From NCBI RefSeq assembly GCF_000243315.1, contig NZ_JH597761.1:1154913-1191216 (forward strand): a DNA stretch of 36,304 nucleotides, written 5' to 3'. Positions 31,621-36,304 of this stretch are shown piece after piece (positions within the stretch are counted from its first letter, which is position 1; each line of letters opens with the position of its first letter). The stretch comes from Metallosphaera yellowstonensis MK1 (GTDB lineage Archaea > Thermoproteota > Thermoprotei_A > Sulfolobales > Sulfolobaceae). A model generated the notes under the pieces. That model did no database searches and was not told the origin of the DNA. It saw only the letters and a program-made list of their open reading frames with translations. The translations under genes were made by a program, and so were the position numbers.

Positions 31621-32080
31621 GTGATTCTGAAACCTAAGGAAGTGTGCCGTCAGGAAGAGGAAAGTGGTATTGTACGCTAGGGTATCGAACAAGCGAAAGG
31701 ACGACTTAGTGAACCAGGTTAGATACCTAGAGGAGAACGTTAAGGACTACGACCAGGTGATAACGGACGTGGGATCCTCGTTGAACTTGAAGAGGAAGGG
31801 GTTCCTCAAGTTACTCGGGATGATACTGAACAACGAGGTGTCGAAAGTGGTCATCGCGTATCCCGACAGACTGGTTAGGTTTGGCTTCTAGATAGTAGAG
31901 GAGGTGTGCAGAGCACACAGCTGTGAGCTCGTGGTGTTGAACAGGGAGGACGAAACTCCGGAACAAGAGTTAATAGAGGACTTGATCTCGATCTTGGTAT
32001 CGTTCAGCGAGAAATTGCAAGGGATGGGGAGTCGTGAGTACGAGAAGGTGAGGAAGTGCGTTGAAGAAATTAAGGCATAA
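31621..32080 (+). pseudogene. tnpA: IS607 serine recombinase pseudogene
   Basis: The start [10 protein letters not shown] fits an IS607 recombinase, but most of the helix-turn-helix is deleted and the frame shifts. The catalytic domain then reads [20 protein letters not shown], with the nucleophile Ser in ARVSN, and DRLVRFGF. It meets an in-frame TAG at 31889-31891, after which coding goes on as IVEEVCRAHSCELVVLNRED and EQELIEDLISILVSFSEKL. Two inactivating changes make it a dead gene. Confidence 0.8.
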
Positions 32081-32286
32081 ATCGTTTCAACCAGAGGAGG
32101 AATACGTCTACCTAACTTACTCCATAAAGAATGATAAGAGGGAGGAGAGCAGAGTGTTATTAGAGAACTACAGAGTCTTACTGCAGAAGGCTTTAGACTA
32201 CTTGTGGGAGAGGATCAAGGTTGAGAGGAGAGAAGTGAAGAGGGTAAGAAAGTCCTCACGAAGGTCAAGGTAACCCTCCCCGAGAA
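32061..32286 (+). pseudogene. tnpB: TnpB N-terminal fragment cut by ISH3 copy 2
   Basis: The frame at 32061-32273 reads KKLRHKSFQPEEEYVYLTYS, then LLENYRVLLQKALDYLWERI, the N-terminal region of an IS607-type TnpB. A small frameshift near 32250 leads into KVLTKVKVTLPEN, which runs up to the ISH3 inverted repeat. Nothing homologous follows on the other side of ISH3 copy 2 at 33484. The RuvC domain is therefore lost. Confidence 0.65.
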
Positions 32287-33483
32287 CGGTAGACCCAAAA
32301 TCATATTAGAAAAAATAACTCCAGCAGGATAATATCGATTCACGATAGATAACAGGATTTATAAGAGTATAAAGAATTCAATTGAAGAAAGGGTTTAAGG
32401 TGAGGGAGATGGAGTATTACCACGTGAGATAGGAAGATGGTAACACCCGGTCTCCCTCACCAAACATTCAACAAATAGGATATAAATTACTTTCCGTGTT
32501 GAACTTCCAAGGAGAGAAGGTAGAGAAGGTAGCGAAAACTCTCATCTCCGCGTGTTTGTGGAACAACTCTGTAGAGAACAAGTCCAGAGCGTATGACGTA
32601 TCCCCACAGACCGTGAGGAATTACGTAGAGAAGCAAGGGATGGAAGTGATTGAAAAGCTATTGGAAAGAGCTAGGAAAATATCCTTGGAGATATTAAAGG
32701 GAGTGAATGAGATAGATCTTTCAATAGACTGGACAACCAAGACGTGGTATGGGAAACCAGTGAAAGGGAGCTCTGAAAAAGGAAACTCGTGGAACTACGC
32801 AAGAACCAAGTATAAGGGGAAAGTACTTTTACTTGCCTTTATTCCGCAAGTGAACGGTATGACTAAGGACGAGATAGTGAAGGTTCTTGTGGAGCAAGTA
32901 ATGGCAACGGGATTCAGGATAAGGTTGATAACTCTTGACGCTGGTTTCTACACAGTTGATGTGCTCAACTTCATTTCACAGTTTAAGTATATAGTTGCTG
33001 TGCCTGTTGGGGACGTGAAGGTTTATGAGGAGTTTGACGGGGATTACACAACTAATAGTAAGAGGCATAGGAGGGATGGGCAGGTCGAGTTCAGGCTTCT
33101 CGTGTACAGCAAGGAAAAAGTGAGGAGAAAGAGTCTTGTTTATTTTGCTAGGGCTACTAATCTAGATCTGCCCAAGAGGGAAGTGTTGGATTTGTACAAT
33201 GAGGTAAGAGGTCCCACAGAGACCTCTTATAGGAACATTAAGGCTTTTCTTCCATTTACTAGTTCTACTAAGTTTGTTTTCCGCACGTTGATCTTCGTGC
33301 TGGCCATTGTACTCTACTCCTTTATACCGTATTCAAGGGGGAGGTGGGGAGAGAGGAGTTTAGATTATTATTAATTCTTTTATTTCCTGATTTATTCAAT
33401 CCAGAGAATTTTACATTTAATGTAATTGAAGCACTTATTTACACTATAGATTTATTTTTAAGGAGGTGATTTTCGGTCTACCG
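32287..33483 (+). mobile_element. ISH3-type element, copy 2 (damaged)
   Basis: The left inverted repeat CGGTAGACCCAAAATCA at 32287-32303 pairs with TGATTTTCGGTCTACCG at 33467-33483 with one mismatch. The element is 25 bp shorter than copy 1 and has several indels. The flanks differ (GAGAA left, TACGG right), so no target duplication is visible. It is in the same orientation as copies 1 and 3. Confidence 0.88.
32496..33374 (+). pseudogene. ISH3-type transposase, frameshifted
   Basis: The 292-residue frame opens with GTG at 32496 (MLNFQGEKVEKVAKTLISAC) and retains the DDE residues in DWTTKTWYG, TLDAGFYTVD and GPTETSYRNIK. Compared with copy 1 a 4-nt loss near 32467 throws the original N-terminus out of frame. 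A 1-nt loss near 33322 (TACTCCTTTATACCG in place of TACTCCCTGTACACCG) gives a wrong C-terminus of about 18 residues. If translation truly starts at the internal methionine (as is possible in copy 1), only the C-terminal damage matters. Probably inactive. Confidence 0.8.
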
Positions 33484-33668
33484 TACGGAGGGGGACTTCC
33501 GCCCCCTTAATCCCCAGAAAGTTAAAAGTCTTTTAAGGAATACCACTATAATTGGACCTAATAATAATGTATTACGCCATAACTTTTGTATAGAGCATAA
33601 AAAGTGCCATATACATATAAACTTTAAAAAGCCAAATGTTAACTATTTTTAATTAAAGGTAAGGAGTT
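33484..33668. other. Junction between ISH3 copy 2 and the AT-rich block
   Basis: Just after the IS end lies GGGGG/CCCCC, a short GC-rich inverted repeat (about 33490-33506). Then the sequence turns strongly AT-rich. A GGAG ribosome-binding sequence 2-3 nt before the ATG at 33669 belongs to the next gene. No other feature is seen. Confidence 0.4.
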
Positions 33669-34091
33669 ATGCTAGCTAATTCTGCCGATATTAGAAACCT
33701 CGAAGACTTCATTATGACTGTAGTGAGAAGCAGAGAGATTTTCAACCTTAAAAGTTATAGCTTAAGGATAATTTCTGATTATACGAAGTTCTTTAACCTC
33801 ATACTGCCTAAAGATGTAAGTGACGTCCTTGTTATATTACCAATTAGTAACGATGATTTAGGCAATACAATCAAAAACGAATTAATTAGGATAAGGACTG
33901 ATTGTTCAATAATTGTATTATATAGTAATAGATTGCAGAAAGATAGAATAGTTGTCGGATTTCGTACTGTTGTTAATAAAACTGTTGATAGTGAAATCGA
34001 TAGTAACAAAAATAACATGATTAGTAAGCACCTAGAGCCTCTAGGGTCAAAAACTCATCCAAATCTATACTCTCTCGGTATAACATTTTGA
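33669..34091 (+). CDS. Hypothetical protein in the AT-rich block, 140 aa
   Basis: I do not recognise this protein. It is rich in Ile, Asn, Ser and Lys. A central alpha/beta-type part reads DVSDVLVILPISNDDLGNTI and CSIIVLYSNRLQKDRIVVGF, which might be a nucleotide-binding or regulatory fold. There is no membrane segment. GGAG lies directly before the ATG. The AT-rich codon use contrasts with the rest of the window and matches the neighbouring ABC genes, which converge on it, so the three genes probably arrived together. Confidence 0.5.
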   Translation: MLANSADIRNLEDFIMTVVRSREIFNLKSYSLRIISDYTKFFNLILPKDVSDVLVILPISNDDLGNTIKNELIRIRTDCSIIVLYSNRLQKDRIVVGFRTVVNKTVDSEIDSNKNNMISKHLEPLGSKTHPNLYSLGITF

Positions 34092-34158
34092 CTCACGAGT
34101 AATCTTTCCTCTTATAGTTTTTAAGGTATTGCCATAGTGGTCAATAGTCATTTGTCTA

Positions 34159-34974
34159 TTAGTATTCTGCTAGAGTACCCTTTTCTCTAGCTTTTTTGAA
34201 TGCATAATTATATGAAAATATGCCTAATGGCAATAGAACTATATCAAATATGGCTAATATTATAATAAATTGGGCAACAGCAGTTATAGGAGTTCCATTT
34301 AAAAATGCCTCTCTTAATCCCTCTAATGCCCATGTTAAAGGAATTCCGTAACTTATATACCTAACAAATAGTGGAAGCACTCTGACTGGAAATACTGTAC
34401 CCCCAATAAGATTTGTAAAGGTGTTGAAGAAGAATGAAATGGGATTACCTTGTTTTGTTATCATTGTTACAGCCCCAGCTATCATACCTATACCTAATGT
34501 TGATAATATCAACAGTACTATAATCACTATTGCACTGAGTGCATTAACGTTATAATGTATATTTAACGCAAATCCTACGGCCAAAATTATAATCACATTT
34601 ATTGTATTTAGAGTAAGACCCCAAAGTGCTGAATACAACAAAAATCCAAACGTTCCAGTTCTTGAAATAACATAATACTCTATTGTTCCATAAAGCTGTT
34701 CATTACGTAACCTTTGACTTATGGTTGAAATTACGGAAGATACATATCCTTGGAAAGCTAAACCTATAGTGAAAAATGCTGTATAATTACTTACTCCTAC
34801 TTCACTCACTAGTCTATTTCCTAATGCAGTTCCAGTGAAGTAATACGTGAAGACTGGGAGAATCCAACCTAATACCGTTAATATTGTTTGGGTTCTATAC
34901 GATACCCATACCTTAAATCCTCTCAAATATAAGAAAGAGTAGAGTTTTCCGCTTATCCCCATCTTCCTCTCCAC
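34159..34974 (-). CDS. ABC-2 type exporter permease (AT-rich block)
   Basis: This 271-residue permease has about six helices: an N-terminal amphipathic part ([20 protein letters not shown]), a first helix, an elbow with [20 protein letters not shown], then central helices and the final pair with [19 protein letters not shown] between. It overlaps the ATPase gene by 22 bp (34953-34974) and should pair with it in a dimeric exporter. The AT-rich codon use differs from the exporter at 20929-22466, and the two permeases are only distantly similar, so the systems have separate origins. Confidence 0.85.
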   Translation of the reverse strand: MERKMGISGKLYSFLYLRGFKVWVSYRTQTILTVLGWILPVFTYYFTGTALGNRLVSEVGVSNYTAFFTIGLAFQGYVSSVISTISQRLRNEQLYGTIEYYVISRTGTFGFLLYSALWGLTLNTINVIIILAVGFALNIHYNVNALSAIVIIVLLILSTLGIGMIAGAVTMITKQGNPISFFFNTFTNLIGGTVFPVRVLPLFVRYISYGIPLTWALEGLREAFLNGTPITAVAQFIIILAIFDIVLLPLGIFSYNYAFKKAREKGTLAEY

Positions 34975-35882
34975 CCTCCTCTCCTTACCACTTCTAACCT
35001 TGCCGAATCCTCAACATCTCCTATTAAAAATATATACACATCTTCTAATGATGACTCTTCCTCCTTAATTACCCTATAATCCTTTAATTCATCAAGTTCC
35101 TTCTCTGGTATCCTCAAAATGTAGTAGTTTGTTGAAGTTTCTACTACATATTTACCTAACGCTAATGGATACTCGTTTACTTCTACTTCTATTACTTTGC
35201 CTAAGTAATTCTTTAAATTCTCCTTGTTTCCTTCAGCTATTACTTTGCCTTTCTTTAATAGTATTATCTTCTCTGCTAACTCCTCAATATCCTTCATGTA
35301 ATGTGAGGTAAGGAGAATAGTCTTATCTCTACCAATTCTTCTAACTAAATCTCTAAACATTCTAGCTGAAAGTGGATCTAAACCTAAGGTAGGTTCATCC
35401 AATAGTAGCACTGGCGGATCCGTTATTAGTGCTCTAGCTAATGCCAATTTTCTCTGCATCCCAGTACTAAACTTCATATATGGTATGTTTTCCCATTCAG
35501 ATAATCCTACAATTTCCAATACCTCCCTTGCTCTTCTCCTAGCATCGGATAGGGATAGGTTTTGCAAACTAGCGAAGAATACTAAGTTTTCCAAGGCAGT
35601 CAATCTATAATAGAATAACCTTTCACTCACTGTAACTAAACCTATTGATTCTCTAACTTTCTTTTCCTCCCTAGTTATACTGTAACCATTAACTATCGCA
35701 TCTCCAGAACTAGGTATTATGAGAGTCGAAAGCATTTTAATCACGGTTGTTTTTCCTGCCCCATTTGGTCCCACTAAAGCCCCAGCCGTATTTCTTTCTA
35801 TCTCAAAGGAAACATCATCTACAGCTTTTATCACCTTATACTTTGTTTTAAAAGTCTTTGAAATGCCAATTGTTTTAATCAT
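34953..35882 (-). CDS. ABC exporter ATP-binding protein (AT-rich block)
   Basis: This 309-residue ATPase has Walker [17 protein letters not shown] (35-50), signature [15 protein letters not shown] (138-152), Walker [14 protein letters not shown] (158-170) and H-loop [12 protein letters not shown]. It is of the same drug-exporter type as the ATPase at 20929. In place of the usual Gln-containing loop it has [15 protein letters not shown], a substitution pattern seen in some members of this family. A T/A-rich promoter (TTTTTAGC on the minus strand near 35905-35912) lies about 25-30 bp before the ATG. Confidence 0.9.
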   Translation of the reverse strand: MIKTIGISKTFKTKYKVIKAVDDVSFEIERNTAGALVGPNGAGKTTVIKMLSTLIIPSSGDAIVNGYSITREEKKVRESIGLVTVSERLFYYRLTALENLVFFASLQNLSLSDARRRAREVLEIVGLSEWENIPYMKFSTGMQRKLALARALITDPPVLLLDEPTLGLDPLSARMFRDLVRRIGRDKTILLTSHYMKDIEELAEKIILLKKGKVIAEGNKENLKNYLGKVIEVEVNEYPLALGKYVVETSTNYYILRIPEKELDELKDYRVIKEEESSLEDVYIFLIGDVEDSARLEVVRRGGWRGRWG

Positions 35883-36148
35883 TAGTTAAAGTATTGACAA
35901 TAATGCTAAAAACTTTTTGCAGAAGGGTGATTCAGGGCTCCTTTGCAAATTGTAATATATCTCTCGGTTTAGACTTATTCAATGAAGGAATTACTGAATA
36001 TATTTGATCATATCACGAAGAAATAAGGGTTCTTGTAATATTATTACAAGGATGAGATAACAGGTGGAGAGGCTGTAGTTGAGGGCTATGGCCCTGGCGA
36101 TCCGGTCCTCCAGGGGGAGTGGCACTTCCCGAACCTCCTCCTCTCCAG
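35883..36148. other. Region between the ABC genes and ISH3 copy 3
   Basis: The first 180 bp are AT-rich and hold the promoter of the ABC operon and a palindrome at 36032-36050. From about 36060 the sequence becomes GC-rich. A minus-strand open frame reads EEEVREVPLPLEDRIARAIA and LNYSLST, apparently the truncated edge of a host-type gene cut by ISH3 copy 3. I cannot name that protein. Confidence 0.4.
36032..36050. repeat. Perfect palindrome CTTGTAAT/ATTACAAG
   Basis: Two 8-bp arms with a 3-nt loop lie about 150 bp upstream of the ABC ATPase start and at the border between AT-rich and GC-rich DNA. It could be a regulator-binding site or a recombination scar. Confidence 0.4.
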
Positions 36149-36304
36149 CGGTAGACCCAAAATCATATTAGAAAAAATATTTCTGGTAGGATAATATCGA
36201 ATTTATAAAAGATAAAGAAATTTATAAGAATATTAAGAATTCAATTGAAGAAAGGGTTTAAGGTGAGGGAGATGGAGTATTACCACGTGAGATAGGAAGA
36301 TGGT
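36149..36304 (+). mobile_element. ISH3-type element, copy 3 (cut by the window end)
   Basis: The left inverted repeat CGGTAGACCCAAAATCA starts at 36149. The following 139 bp match copy 2 closely (AGGTGAGGGAGATGGAG, then TATTACCACGTGAGATAGG) up to the end of the window. It is in the same orientation as copies 1 and 2. The transposase itself lies beyond the window, so its state is unknown. Confidence 0.85.

Larger units (their letters stand above)
31621..32286 (+). mobile_element. Decayed IS607-family element, interrupted by ISH3 copy 2
   Basis: This remnant includes a broken tnpA followed by a 5' piece of tnpB whose coding stops exactly at the left inverted repeat of ISH3 copy 2 (32287). A TATA-like TTTATATAC at about 31591-31599 is the old promoter. 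Its sequence differs enough from the complete IS607 at 2034 to be a separate, older lineage. The left border is uncertain. Confidence 0.7.

Noticed and set aside
1-36304. tRNA or rRNA genes
   Set aside because: I looked for T-arm-type GGTTC-AA-TC patterns with fitting acceptor stems and for rRNA-like conserved runs and found none. A covariance-model scan would be decisive.

Overview
The window looks like a chromosomal segment of a thermoacidophilic archaeon of the Sulfolobales. The evidence is the mix of ISH3-type and IS607 insertion sequences, many leaderless genes with a TATA box about 24-28 bp before the start codon, frequent AGG/ATA codons, and a dense set of sulfur-metabolism genes (DoxD, TusA, DsrE, SQR, YeeE/YedE, rhodanese). 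Most of it has a moderate GC content of the kind seen in Metallosphaera or Sulfuracidifex. That genus-level guess is inference only.

Layout. 1-1.24 kb: an ISH3-type IS with intact transposase. 1.25-1.5 kb: a transposase-like remnant. 2.03-3.94 kb: a complete IS607 element (serine recombinase plus TnpB), whose right end abuts a DsrE-family gene that seems to have lost its 5' end. 3.9-9.85 kb: sulfur module A on the + strand. It encodes a DsrE protein, an anchored beta-propeller, a polytopic membrane protein, DoxD, TusA, a YeeE/YedE thiosulfate-type transporter, a small membrane protein, a DsrE2-like protein and a metallo-beta-lactamase-fold hydrolase, with overlapping or closely spaced genes. 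10.3-12.9 kb: an MDR oxidoreductase and two crotonases. 12.9-19.5 kb: a diiron protein, a Cas4-family nuclease, an aldehyde/P5C dehydrogenase and an MFS transporter, with a family of about 64-bp palindromic repeats in the intergenic gaps. 19.6-22.7 kb: a small membrane protein, a TnpB remnant, two small leaderless genes and an ABC exporter. 22.85-23.11 kb: a non-autonomous IS607 derivative that keeps the promoter end and the TnpB-RNA-like end. 23.1-25.85 kb: sulfur module B on the - strand (TusA variant, SQR, DsrE, triplicated DUF1641 protein). 25.96-31.4 kb: a HerA-like ATPase, TnpB debris, a sulfite-oxidase-like molybdoprotein, an aldo/keto reductase, a ClC protein and a tandem rhodanese. 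31.6-36.3 kb: a decayed IS607 interrupted by a second, damaged ISH3 copy, then an AT-rich block with an ABC-2 exporter and an orphan gene, then the start of a third ISH3 copy in the same orientation.

How it may work together (inference): SQR would feed sulfide electrons to the quinone pool. YeeE/YedE would import thiosulfate or a sulfane-sulfur compound. DoxD would link thiosulfate to quinone. TusA, DsrE and rhodanese proteins would relay sulfane sulfur in the cytoplasm, and the MBL-fold and molybdoenzyme proteins may act on persulfide or sulfite. Module A, with its propeller and polytopic protein, is the best candidate for an under-described sulfur system. The most unusual mobile-DNA observation is the miniature IS607 that keeps a promoter and a putative omega-RNA end without any protein.
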